DNA of 64,000 nt, taken from NCBI RefSeq assembly GCF_016462545.1, contig NZ_JAEMTA010000007.1, positions 1 through 64,000 of the forward strand, read 5' to 3'. The position numbers and the translations under genes were made by a program. Positions 41,524 through 50,247 of the stretch are shown piece after piece. Each line of letters begins with the position of its first letter. Position 1 is the stretch's first letter. A model generated the notes under the pieces. It was not told the origin of the DNA. It saw nothing but the letters and a program-made list of their open reading frames with translations, and ran no database searches. The DNA is from Mycolicibacterium sp. GTDB lineage: Bacteria; Actinomycetota; Actinomycetes; Mycobacteriales; Mycobacteriaceae.

Positions 41524-43085
41524 CTGATCTCTCGCAGTAGCGGTTTGACCACTTTTCCTCCAGGGTTGCGCGGCAGTACGTCCACGAAGGCCACCGACCG
41601 CGGGGTCTTGAAGTTCGCCAAATGCTGTCGCGTGTAGGCGATCACGGTCGCCTCGTCGAGACGGGCGTCGGGTTTGACGACGAGGAAGGCCTTGCCAACC
41701 TCGCCGAGGCGTTCGTCGGCCACCCCGATCACGGCGCTGTCCGCTACGCCGTCGAGGCGGGCGAGCACCTGCTCGACCTCGGCGGGGTAGACGTTGAAAC
41801 CGCCGCAGATGTACATGTCCTTGAGCCGGTCGGTGATGCTGAGATTACCTGCAGCATCGAGCTTTCCGACGTCGCCGGTGTGTAGCCAGCCGTCGGCGTC
41901 GATGGCCGCGGCGGTCGCATCCGGGTCGTCGAGGTAGCCCAGCATGACGTTCGGACCGCGCAGCAGGACTTCTCCCGCCTCCTCGTCCCCATCGATCCTG
42001 AGCTCGAAGCCCGCGATCGGCTTGCCGCAGGTGGTCGCGACCGTGACGGCGTCGTCATCGACCCGGCACATGGTGCCGAAACCACTTGCCTCCGTGAGCC
42101 CGTAGGCCGTCAGCACGATGTCGATGTCGAGTTCGTCTTGCATGCGCTCGATCAGTACGACCGGTACGACGGCCGCTCCGGTGACGGCGAACCGCAGTGA
42201 CGTCAGGTCATAGTCGCCGCGCTTGGGGTGATCCAGCAGGGTCTGGTAGATGGTCGGCGGACCGGGAAGCACGGTGATCCGCTGGTCCTGGACGGCCCGC
42301 ATCGCCTTCTCGGGATCGAACGTCAACTGCGGGATCAGCGTTGCACCCTTCTGCAGGCACGCCAGGATCCCGGCCTTGAAGCCGAAGTTGTGGAAGAACG
42401 GGTTGATGCAGAGGTAGCGGTCCGCGCTGGTGAGTTCGCCGCAGGCCGCCCACGCCGCAGGGGCGTCGAGGGACTGTCGGTGAGCGCACAGCACCCCCTT
42501 GCTGCGCCCGGTGGTGCCGGAGGTGAAGAGGATGTCGGAGACGTCGTCGGGGGTGACGGCCGCGGCACGCACGTCGACAGCGTCGAGATCGGTGCCGCGA
42601 GCGACGAACTCGTCCCAGGTCCCGTCATTGCCGTCGACGGGCACCCGCACGATGTGCCGCAGCGCGGGTAGCGCCGCGCGGTCGAGCTCCGTCGTGCGAT
42701 CCGCTCCCAGGAACTGGCCCATCGCGATGAGCAGAGGGGCTTCGGTGCGCGCCAGGATGTCGGTGGCCTCACTCGCCGTATAGCGCGTGTTGAGTGGGAC
42801 GACGACGGCGCCCGCGTAGTGGGTGGCGAGGCACGCCACCACCCAGTGCCACGTGTTCGGAGACCAGATCGCGACCCGGTCCCCGGCCTGCACCCCGAGG
42901 GCGATCATCGCCGCGGCAGCCCGCCTGACCTCGGTCCTCAGTTCGGCATAGGTCAACGTGCGGTCGTCGGTGACGAGCGCTTCGTGGTCGGAGAACTCGC
43001 CGCTGACTCGGTCCAACACGCCGGGAATGGTCCTCGGCTGGAACATCCCCGTATCGCTGCGCTCCGGCCCGCCGGACCTCTCCAT
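41520..43085 (-). CDS. fadD3: HIP-CoA ligase FadD3
   Basis: AMP-binding motif ILFTSGTTGRSKGVLCAHRQ, GLTEASGFGTMCR, PRNPGGKVVKPLLRE; KstR2 box upstream. Confidence 0.93.
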   Translation of the reverse strand: MERSGGPERSDTGMFQPRTIPGVLDRVSGEFSDHEALVTDDRTLTYAELRTEVRRAAAAMIALGVQAGDRVAIWSPNTWHWVVACLATHYAGAVVVPLNTRYTASEATDILARTEAPLLIAMGQFLGADRTTELDRAALPALRHIVRVPVDGNDGTWDEFVARGTDLDAVDVRAAAVTPDDVSDILFTSGTTGRSKGVLCAHRQSLDAPAAWAACGELTSADRYLCINPFFHNFGFKAGILACLQKGATLIPQLTFDPEKAMRAVQDQRITVLPGPPTIYQTLLDHPKRGDYDLTSLRFAVTGAAVVPVVLIERMQDELDIDIVLTAYGLTEASGFGTMCRVDDDAVTVATTCGKPIAGFELRIDGDEEAGEVLLRGPNVMLGYLDDPDATAAAIDADGWLHTGDVGKLDAAGNLSITDRLKDMYICGGFNVYPAEVEQVLARLDGVADSAVIGVADERLGEVGKAFLVVKPDARLDEATVIAYTRQHLANFKTPRSVAFVDVLPRNPGGKVVKPLLREIS

Positions 43086-43102
43086 CGAGACTCCTCTAAC
43101 AA

Positions 43103-43116
43103 AGCAAGTGCTTGGT
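43103..43116. promoter_or_regulatory. KstR2 operator (fadD3/fadE30 intergenic)
   Basis: AGCAAGTGCTTGGT matches AnCAAGnnCTTGnT. Confidence 0.9.
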
Positions 43117-43132
43117 AGGTTAGCCTACAGGG

Positions 43133-44281
43133 GTGATAGGGGTCCAGGAGTTCCGGGCCGAGGTCCGGCAGTGGCTCGCCGACAATCTCGTCGGCGAATT
43201 CGCCGCGCTCAAGGGGCTCGGCGGCCCGGGGCGAGAGCACGAGGCATTCGACGAGCGGCGCGCGTGGAACCAGCACCTCGCCGCCGCGGGGCTGACGTGT
43301 CTGGGGTGGCCGGAGGAACACGGCGGGCGCGGCCTGACGGTGGCGCACCGCGTCGCCTTCTACGAGGAGTACGCCCTCGCGAACGCCCCGGACAAGGTCA
43401 ACCACCTCGGTGAGGAACTGGTGGGGCCCACCCTCATCGCCTACGGGACGCCCGAGCAGCAGAAGCGCTTCCTGCCGAGCATCCTCGACGTCACCGAACT
43501 CTGGAGTCAGGGGTACTCGGAGCCGGGCGCGGGCAGCGACCTGGCCAATGTGTCGACGTCGGCTGAACTCGTCGGCGACGAGTGGGTGATCAACGGACAG
43601 AAGGTGTGGACGTCACTGGCGCACTGGGCGCAGTGGGTCTTCGTCGTCGCGCGCAGTGAGAAGGGCTCCAAGCGCCACGCCGGGCTGTCCTATCTGCTGG
43701 TCCCGTTGGACCAACCCGGTGTCGAGATCCGTCCGATCGTCCAGCTGACCGGCGACTCGGAGTTCAACGAGGTCTTCTTCGACGATGCCCGCACCGACGC
43801 GAGCCTGGTCGTGGGCGAGCCTGGTGACGGGTGGCGCGTCGCGATGGGCACGTTGACGTTCGAGCGCGGTGTGTCGACCCTTGGCCAGCAGATCCGTTAC
43901 GCCCGTGAGCTTTCCGGGATCGTCGACCTGGCGAAGAAGACCGGGACCATCGACGATCCGGTGATCCGGGAGAAGCTGACGCAGTCGTGGGTGGGGCTGA
44001 AGACCATGCGGTCCTACGCGCTGGCCACCATGGACGTCGAGCAGCCGGGGCAGGACAACGTGTCAAAGCTGTTGTGGGCCAACTGGCACCGCGAACTGGG
44101 TGAGATCGCGATGGACGTCCAGGGCAGCGCGGGGCTGGTCCTCGACGGCGGTGAGTTCGACGAATGGCAACGGCTCTACCTCTTCTCGCGCTCGGACACC
44201 ATCTATGGCGGCTCGAACGAGATCCAGCGCAACATCATCGCCGAGCGCGTGCTCGGCCTACCTCGGGAGGCCAAGGGCTAG
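43133..44281 (+). CDS. fadE30: Acyl-CoA dehydrogenase FadE30
   Basis: ACAD motifs GYSEPGAGSDLANVSTSAELVGDEWVINGQKVWTSLAHW; IYGGSNEIQRNIIAERVLGLPRE; divergent from fadD3. Confidence 0.92.
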   Translation: MIGVQEFRAEVRQWLADNLVGEFAALKGLGGPGREHEAFDERRAWNQHLAAAGLTCLGWPEEHGGRGLTVAHRVAFYEEYALANAPDKVNHLGEELVGPTLIAYGTPEQQKRFLPSILDVTELWSQGYSEPGAGSDLANVSTSAELVGDEWVINGQKVWTSLAHWAQWVFVVARSEKGSKRHAGLSYLLVPLDQPGVEIRPIVQLTGDSEFNEVFFDDARTDASLVVGEPGDGWRVAMGTLTFERGVSTLGQQIRYARELSGIVDLAKKTGTIDDPVIREKLTQSWVGLKTMRSYALATMDVEQPGQDNVSKLLWANWHRELGEIAMDVQGSAGLVLDGGEFDEWQRLYLFSRSDTIYGGSNEIQRNIIAERVLGLPREAKG

Positions 44282-45069
44282 TGGATCTTTCCATCGCGCC
44301 GAAGGAGATCGAGGGCCACGGACTGTTGACCGGCAAGGTCGTGCTGGTGACGGCGGCCGCCGGTACCGGCATCGGGTCGTCGGCGGCCAGGCGGGCGTTG
44401 GCCGAGGGTGCGGACGTCGTCGTGTCGGACTTCCACGAGAGGCGTCTGGGCGAGACCCGCGACGAACTGGCCGGGCTGGGACTCGGCCGGGTCGATGCGG
44501 TGGTGTGCGACGTGACGTCGACCGCGGCCGTCGATGCGCTGATCACGGACTCGGTGGCCAAGATGGGTCGCCTCGACGTCCTCATCAACAACGCTGGGCT
44601 CGGCGGTCAGACGCCCGTCGTCGACATGACCGACGACGAGTGGGACCGCGTGCTGAACGTGACGTTGACGTCGGTCATGCGCGCCACCCGTGCGGCGCTG
44701 CGGTACTTCCGGGAGGCCGGGCACGGCGGCGTGATCGTCAACAACGCCAGCGTGCTCGGATGGCGCGCGCAGCATTCGCAGTCGCACTATGCGGCGGCGA
44801 AGGCCGGTGTGATGGCACTGACCCGTTGCAGCGCAATCGAAGCGGTCGAATACGGGGTCCGCATCAACGCCGTGTCGCCGAGCATCGCGAGGCACAAGTT
44901 CCTCGAGAAGACCAGCAGTTCAGAGCTTCTCGACCAGTTGTCGTCCGACGAGGCGTTTGGTCGGGCGGCTGAGCCGTGGGAGGTGGCGGCGACCATGGCC
45001 TTCCTCGCGAGCGACTATTCGAGCTATCTGACCGGCGAAGTCATCTCGGTGTCGAGCCAGCGCGCCTGA
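44281..45069 (+). CDS. ipdF: SDR oxidoreductase IpdF
   Basis: GTG at 44281 overlapping the fadE30 stop; VTAAAGTGIGSSAARRA, NNAG, YAAAKAGVMALTRCSAIEAVEYGVRINAVSPSIARHKFL. Confidence 0.9.
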   Translation: MDLSIAPKEIEGHGLLTGKVVLVTAAAGTGIGSSAARRALAEGADVVVSDFHERRLGETRDELAGLGLGRVDAVVCDVTSTAAVDALITDSVAKMGRLDVLINNAGLGGQTPVVDMTDDEWDRVLNVTLTSVMRATRAALRYFREAGHGGVIVNNASVLGWRAQHSQSHYAAAKAGVMALTRCSAIEAVEYGVRINAVSPSIARHKFLEKTSSSELLDQLSSDEAFGRAAEPWEVAATMAFLASDYSSYLTGEVISVSSQRA

Positions 45070-45141
45070 CGGCACACTTCTCCACCATTTCTTCACAATC
45101 TCTCCCCAGAAGGTCCACAGCGGGCACCTACAGTCAGGTGT

Positions 45142-45807
45142 GTGAAGCGAATCCTGGTGGTCGACGACGAGCCGACCATCCTCGCCGCCGTGACGACCCG
45201 GCTACGCGCCGAGGCGTTCCTGGTGGAGACCGCGGTCGACGGCCCGTCCGCGGTCGAGAAGGCGGCGGCGACGAATCCGGACCTGGTGGTGCTCGACGTC
45301 ATGCTGCCCGGCTTCGATGGTCTGGAAGTGTGTCGGCGCATCCAGGCGGCGCGATCGTTGCCCGTGCTCATGTTGACCGCCCGCAGCGACGAGACCGACA
45401 TGTTGATTGGGCTTGGCATCGGCGCCGATGACTACCTGACGAAGCCGTTCAGCGTGCGCGAGCTGGTCGCTCGCATCCACGTCCTGCTGCGGCGCGTGGA
45501 CCGCGCGGCCGATGAGCCGTCAGTCATGTTGGGGGACTGCCGAATCGACCCCCAGGAACGCCGCGTGTACCGGGGCGAGGCGGAGGTCCACCTCACCAGG
45601 ATCGAGTTCGACCTGCTCGCGTTCCTCGCGGCACGGCCGCGGGCGGCCGTGCCCAGAGAGGTCCTGCTGGAGCAGGTGTGGGGGTGGGCATCGAGCGGGG
45701 AGACCCGCACGGTGGACAGCCACGTCAAGGCCCTGCGGCGCAAGCTGGGCACCGGGCTGATTCGCACGGTCCACGGCGTCGGGTACGCGTTGGAGACGCC
45801 CAAGTGA
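45142..45807 (+). CDS. OmpR-family response regulator
   Basis: KRILVVDDEPTILAAVTTRLRAE, VVLDVMLPGFDG, winged-helix RTVDSHVKALRRKLGTGLIRTVHGVGYALE. Confidence 0.93.
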   Translation: MKRILVVDDEPTILAAVTTRLRAEAFLVETAVDGPSAVEKAAATNPDLVVLDVMLPGFDGLEVCRRIQAARSLPVLMLTARSDETDMLIGLGIGADDYLTKPFSVRELVARIHVLLRRVDRAADEPSVMLGDCRIDPQERRVYRGEAEVHLTRIEFDLLAFLAARPRAAVPREVLLEQVWGWASSGETRTVDSHVKALRRKLGTGLIRTVHGVGYALETPK

Positions 45808-46829
45808 GCCGCGTCCAGAACCTCTGGGACAGGTTGCCGCGACCACTCGATCCGCTTTCCTCGTTCAAGGTGAAGATGGGTCTTCTCGTCGTCGGCGTCA
45901 TCTTCCTGATCGCCTTCTTGTTCTGGGTCGGCACCGGCTGGCAGATCCGTCACACGCTGCTGGTCGCACTGGGCGCGTCACTCGTGTTCACGCTGTTCCT
46001 CACCCATGGCATGACGTCGCCGTTGCGGCAGATGACCGCCGCCGCCCGTGCGATGGCCCGTGGCGATTACAGCCGAAGGGTCCGGGCGACGTCGCGCGAC
46101 GAAGTCGGGCAGTTGGCAACGGCTTTCAACCAGATGGCGGCCGATCTCGGAGCCGCCGACGAGTATCGCCGCGGTCTGATCGCCAACGTCTCGCACGAGC
46201 TGCGTACCCCGATCGCGGCTCTGCACGCCGTCCTCGAGAACGTGGTGGACGGAGTCGCGGACCCCGATCGCGACACGATGCGTCTGGCGCTCGCGCAGAC
46301 CGAGCGACTTGGCGAGTTGGTGGCCAACCTGCTCGATCTGTCGCGCGTGGAGGGTGGCGTAATTCCGCTGCAGCTCAGCTCCTTCCGTGTCGAGGACTTC
46401 CTGTGGGAAGCGCTCGTACACGTCGGCCCGTCATCCGGCGACGTCCGGATCGGGGTCGATGTCGTGCCCGCTGACCTGGAGGCGGTCGCCGACCCCGCCC
46501 GGCTGCGGCAGGTGGTGGTCAACCTGGTGGACAACGCCGTCCGGCACAGCCCGGCCGGTGCCACGGTGTCAGTGGAGGCACGCGTCACCGCGTCGAGGGG
46601 ATTGCGGCTCGAGTTCGGCGACGAGGGCCCCGGCATTGCGCCCGCCGAACGCGAGCGGGTGTTCCAACGCTTCACCCGAGGCGCGACGTCCGCCGGGGGT
46701 ACCGGCCTGGGCCTGGCAATCGCTCGGTGGGCGGTCGAATTACACGGGGGCACAATCGAAGTCATGGATGTCGCGGTCGGCTGCCGCATCGGGGTCACGA
46801 TCCCGACGATCGAGGAGACGTGCGCGTGA
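45804..46829 (+). CDS. Sensor histidine kinase
   Basis: TM plus HAMP (SPLRQMTAAARAMARGDYSRRV), H-box NVSHELRTPIAALHAVLENVVDG, N-box VVNLVDNAVRHSPAGA, G-box; GTGA overlap with the RR. Confidence 0.93.
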   Translation: MSRVQNLWDRLPRPLDPLSSFKVKMGLLVVGVIFLIAFLFWVGTGWQIRHTLLVALGASLVFTLFLTHGMTSPLRQMTAAARAMARGDYSRRVRATSRDEVGQLATAFNQMAADLGAADEYRRGLIANVSHELRTPIAALHAVLENVVDGVADPDRDTMRLALAQTERLGELVANLLDLSRVEGGVIPLQLSSFRVEDFLWEALVHVGPSSGDVRIGVDVVPADLEAVADPARLRQVVVNLVDNAVRHSPAGATVSVEARVTASRGLRLEFGDEGPGIAPAERERVFQRFTRGATSAGGTGLGLAIARWAVELHGGTIEVMDVAVGCRIGVTIPTIEETCA

Positions 46830-48367
46830 CGATGATTGATCCGGGGTGGTACGCCACACGACAGACTGTCCCGCCGCCGCTCGAGGGGGCGGCGCTGCCG
46901 CGTCGCGGCGAACTGGGCTGGACCGCATGGCCCCTGCGGGTGTGGCCGCTCGACCCGCTGGCCCGCGCACCCCGTCGGGTCGTGTTCCTCACCTTCGGGG
47001 TCGGCATGATCGGTACGGCGCTGTGGCGACCGACGACGTTGTCGGTCGGCTACGTTCTGGTGGGCGTGATGGTGTTCGCCGTGGTCTACGGCACCGCAGA
47101 TCGTCGTCCCACCCGTGCGGAATGGCTGGGGGCCACACTGACGCTGGCCTTGCTCGCGGTTCCTGCGCTGCTCGCGGCGCGATGGCTCGGGGTGCTCTGC
47201 ATCATGGCGGCCTGGTTGGTGGGCTGGTGCACACTCGTCGGCGGTCGCACCTGGACCGCGGTGTTCGTGGCGCCGTTCATGCCGTGGGCGTTGCCGTACC
47301 GGGTGGCTGGGTGGGCGTGGCGAGCGTCGTCGGAGTTGGTGCCGCGTGGGGTGGGACTGCCGAAGCTGGGTCGGGCCGCAGCCGTCGCCGCCATCTCGGC
47401 GGCATTGGTGGGGATCTTCGGTGGCCTGTTCGCCGCGGCCGATCCCGCGTTCGCGCACGTGGTCGAGCGCCTCGTGCCCGCGCTGGACACGATGGACGTC
47501 ATCGCTCGAGTGATGGTGTTGGGCATCGTGGTCGTCTTCGCGCTGAGCGGCGGTTATCTGATGCACTTCGCGCCGCGGTTGGATGCGCTGGCGCCCGCCC
47601 CCATGCGGCCCATCCCGAGGTGGGAGTGGGCCGTGCCCCTAGGCGTACTCGACGCGCTGTTCGTCCTCTTCGTCGCCGTCCAGGCGACTGTCCTCTTCGG
47701 CGGTCACGACCACGTCCTGGAGACCGAGGGCCTGACCTATGCCGAGTACGCGAGGCAGGGTTTCTGGCAGTTGCTGTGGGTGTCTGCGTTGACCCTGCTG
47801 GTGATCAGCGTGGTCATCCGAGTGGCCGGTCGTGACGCGGCCGCCGACCGACGACTGCTGCGGATTCTGGTCGGGACCACGTGCTTGACGTCGGTGGTGG
47901 TGGTGATCTCGGCGATTCATCGGATGTGGCTCTATCAGCAGGCGTACGGGTTCAGCGTGCAGCGGGTGATGGTGATCGCGATCGAGTCGTGGCTCGGGGT
48001 GGTGTTCGTGCTCGTCGCCGTGGCGGGCATGGGGATGACCGGCCGCTGGCTACCCCGAGCCGTGCTCACCGCCGGGGTTCTGACGCTGCTCGGGTTGGCG
48101 GCGATCAATCCCGAGCGGCTGATCGCTGAGTGGAACGTCGACCGCTACGAGCAGACCGGGTCGTTGGACGCCGACTACCTCCTGTCGCTGTCGAGCGACG
48201 TCGAACCGGTCCTGGCGCGGTTGCCCGAATCGATGCGGCAGTGCGCGAGATATCGTGACGACGTCCGGGACCCCTGGTACGAGTTCAACCTGTCGCGGGT
48301 CACCGCCAGCCACGACGGCACGCCTCGCGGCGACGAGTGCAGAGAGTATTGGACGCCCGGGTCCTGA
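46826..48367 (+). CDS. Multi-TM DUF4153/DUF4173-like membrane protein
   Basis: VTMIDPGWYATRQTVPPPLEG...; many TM helices; GTGA overlap with the HK gene. Confidence 0.8.
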   Translation: MTMIDPGWYATRQTVPPPLEGAALPRRGELGWTAWPLRVWPLDPLARAPRRVVFLTFGVGMIGTALWRPTTLSVGYVLVGVMVFAVVYGTADRRPTRAEWLGATLTLALLAVPALLAARWLGVLCIMAAWLVGWCTLVGGRTWTAVFVAPFMPWALPYRVAGWAWRASSELVPRGVGLPKLGRAAAVAAISAALVGIFGGLFAAADPAFAHVVERLVPALDTMDVIARVMVLGIVVVFALSGGYLMHFAPRLDALAPAPMRPIPRWEWAVPLGVLDALFVLFVAVQATVLFGGHDHVLETEGLTYAEYARQGFWQLLWVSALTLLVISVVIRVAGRDAAADRRLLRILVGTTCLTSVVVVISAIHRMWLYQQAYGFSVQRVMVIAIESWLGVVFVLVAVAGMGMTGRWLPRAVLTAGVLTLLGLAAINPERLIAEWNVDRYEQTGSLDADYLLSLSSDVEPVLARLPESMRQCARYRDDVRDPWYEFNLSRVTASHDGTPRGDECREYWTPGS

Positions 48368-48381
48368 GTCACGGCTAGCCA

Positions 48382-48395
48382 AGCAAGCGCTTGGT
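48382..48395. promoter_or_regulatory. KstR2 operator upstream of kstR2
   Basis: AGCAAGCGCTTGGT matches AnCAAGnnCTTGnT. Confidence 0.92.
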
Positions 48396-48410
48396 CGATA
48401 TGATGCCCAG

Positions 48411-48998
48411 GTGGACAAGGCGATTCCGAGTCGCCGCGACGAGCTGCTCGACCTCGCCGCGGCGATGTTCGCCGAGCGCGGTCTGCGGGCCACCACCGTG
48501 CGTGACATCGCAGACTCCGCGGGCATTCTGTCCGGAAGTCTCTACCACCACTTCAAGTCCAAGGAGCAGATGGTCGAGGAAGTGCTGCGGGACTTCCTCG
48601 ACTGGCTCTTCGGCCGGTACCGCGAGATCGTCGACACCGAGACCGATCCGCTGAAGCGCGTCGAGGGCCTCTTCATGGCGTCCTTCGAGGCCATCGAGCA
48701 CCGGCATGCCCAGGTCGTCATCTATCAGGATGAGGCCAAACGGCTTTCGCCACTGCCGCAGTTCGCGTTCGTCGATGAGCGCAACCGTGAACAGCGGGCG
48801 ATGTGGTTGGACATCCTCAAGCAGGGCGTCGCCGACGGTTGCTTCAGTGCCGATCTCGACGTGGACCTCGTCTACCGATTCATCCGCGACACCACCTGGG
48901 TTTCCGTCCGCTGGTACCAGCCAGGTGGACCCCTCACCGCCGAGCAGGTGGGCAGGCAATACCTCGCCATCGTGCTCGGCGGCATCACGAAAGAATAG
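48411..48998 (+). CDS. kstR2: TetR-family regulator KstR2
   Basis: GTG at 48411: VDKAIPSRRDELLDLAAAMFAERGLRATTVRDIADSAGILSGSLYHHFKSKEQMVEEVLRDFLDWLFG; upstream KstR2 box. Confidence 0.94.
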   Translation: MDKAIPSRRDELLDLAAAMFAERGLRATTVRDIADSAGILSGSLYHHFKSKEQMVEEVLRDFLDWLFGRYREIVDTETDPLKRVEGLFMASFEAIEHRHAQVVIYQDEAKRLSPLPQFAFVDERNREQRAMWLDILKQGVADGCFSADLDVDLVYRFIRDTTWVSVRWYQPGGPLTAEQVGRQYLAIVLGGITKE

Positions 48999-49004
48999 GG
49001 AACC

Positions 49005-50162
49005 ATGACTGGAACATCACCCGCCTACATCATCGATGCTGTGCGTACCGCAGTGGGCAAGCGCAACGGCGGGCTGTCGGGCGTGCACCCCGTCGATCTC
49101 GGAGCCGCCGCGTGGCGTGGGCTCTTCGATCGCAACGACGTCGACCCCGGTGCCGTCACCGACGTGATCGCCGGCTGCGTCGACGCCATCGGCGGCCAAG
49201 CGGGCAACATCGCCCGGCTGTCCTGGCTGGCCGCAGGTTTTCCCGAAGAGGTTCCTGGTGTCACCGTGGACCGGCAGTGCGGATCGAGTCAGCAGGCCAT
49301 TTCCTTTGGTGCACAGGCGATCATGTCCGGCACCGCCGATCTGATCGTGGCGGGTGGCATGCAGAACATGAGCCAGATCCCCATCTCGTCGGCGATGATC
49401 GTCGGCGAGCAGTTCGGGTTCACCTCGCCCACCAACGAGTCGAAGAGTTGGCTGCACCGATACGGCGATCAGGAGATCTCGCAGTTCCGCGGATCCGAGA
49501 TGATCGCGGAGAAGTGGAACATCTCGCGCGAGGAGATGGAGCAGTACTCGCTGACCAGCCACCAGCGCGCGCAGGAGGCCATTCGGTCGGGATACTTCGA
49601 GAACGAGATCATTCCCGTCGACGGGTTCGTCACCGACGAGGGCCCGCGTGAGACGTCGCTGGAGAAGATGGCCGGACTGAAGACGCTCGTCGAGGGCGGT
49701 CGGTTGACGGCGGCCATGGCCAGCCAGATCTCCGACGGTGCCAGCGCCGTGCTCATCGCGTCCGAGCAGGCCGTCAAGGACCACGGATTGACGCCCCGCG
49801 CCCGCATCCATCACGTGAGCGCCCGCGGTGCCGACCCGGTGTACATGCTCACCGGTCCGATTCCGGCGACGCACTACGCGCTGGAGAAGACCGGTCTGAC
49901 CATCGAGGACATTGACACCGTGGAGATCAACGAGGCCTTCGCGCCCGTGGTCATGGCGTGGCTCCAGGAGACGAAGGCAGACCCCGCGAAGGTCAACCCC
50001 AGCGGTGGTGCGATCGCACTCGGTCACCCCCTCGGCGCAACGGGCGCAAAGCTTTTCGCGACCATGCTCAATACGCTCGAGCGTACGGGTGGCCGCTACG
50101 GTCTGCAGACGATGTGCGAGGGCGGCGGCACCGCCAACGTCACCATCATCGAACGCCTCTAG
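49005..50162 (+). CDS. fadA6: Acetyl-CoA acetyltransferase FadA6
   Basis: Thiolase motifs [59 protein letters not shown]; follows kstR2. Confidence 0.93.
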   Translation: MTGTSPAYIIDAVRTAVGKRNGGLSGVHPVDLGAAAWRGLFDRNDVDPGAVTDVIAGCVDAIGGQAGNIARLSWLAAGFPEEVPGVTVDRQCGSSQQAISFGAQAIMSGTADLIVAGGMQNMSQIPISSAMIVGEQFGFTSPTNESKSWLHRYGDQEISQFRGSEMIAEKWNISREEMEQYSLTSHQRAQEAIRSGYFENEIIPVDGFVTDEGPRETSLEKMAGLKTLVEGGRLTAAMASQISDGASAVLIASEQAVKDHGLTPRARIHHVSARGADPVYMLTGPIPATHYALEKTGLTIEDIDTVEINEAFAPVVMAWLQETKADPAKVNPSGGAIALGHPLGATGAKLFATMLNTLERTGGRYGLQTMCEGGGTANVTIIERL

Positions 50163-50182
50163 CCGCGGCCCCTAGCGGCCCC

Positions 50183-50245
50183 GCCGAGTGTGTGGATTCC
50201 GAGTACGAACTGCGATGACAGCCGTCGACTAGTCACACACTCGGC
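50183..50245. repeat. 12-bp perfect inverted repeat with 39-nt loop between convergent genes
   Basis: GCCGAGTGTGTG (50183-50194) and CACACACTCGGC (50234-50245) flanking a 39-nt loop, between the fadA6 stop and the convergent AbiEi/DUF559-like gene. Confidence 0.85.
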
Positions 50246-50247
50246 AG

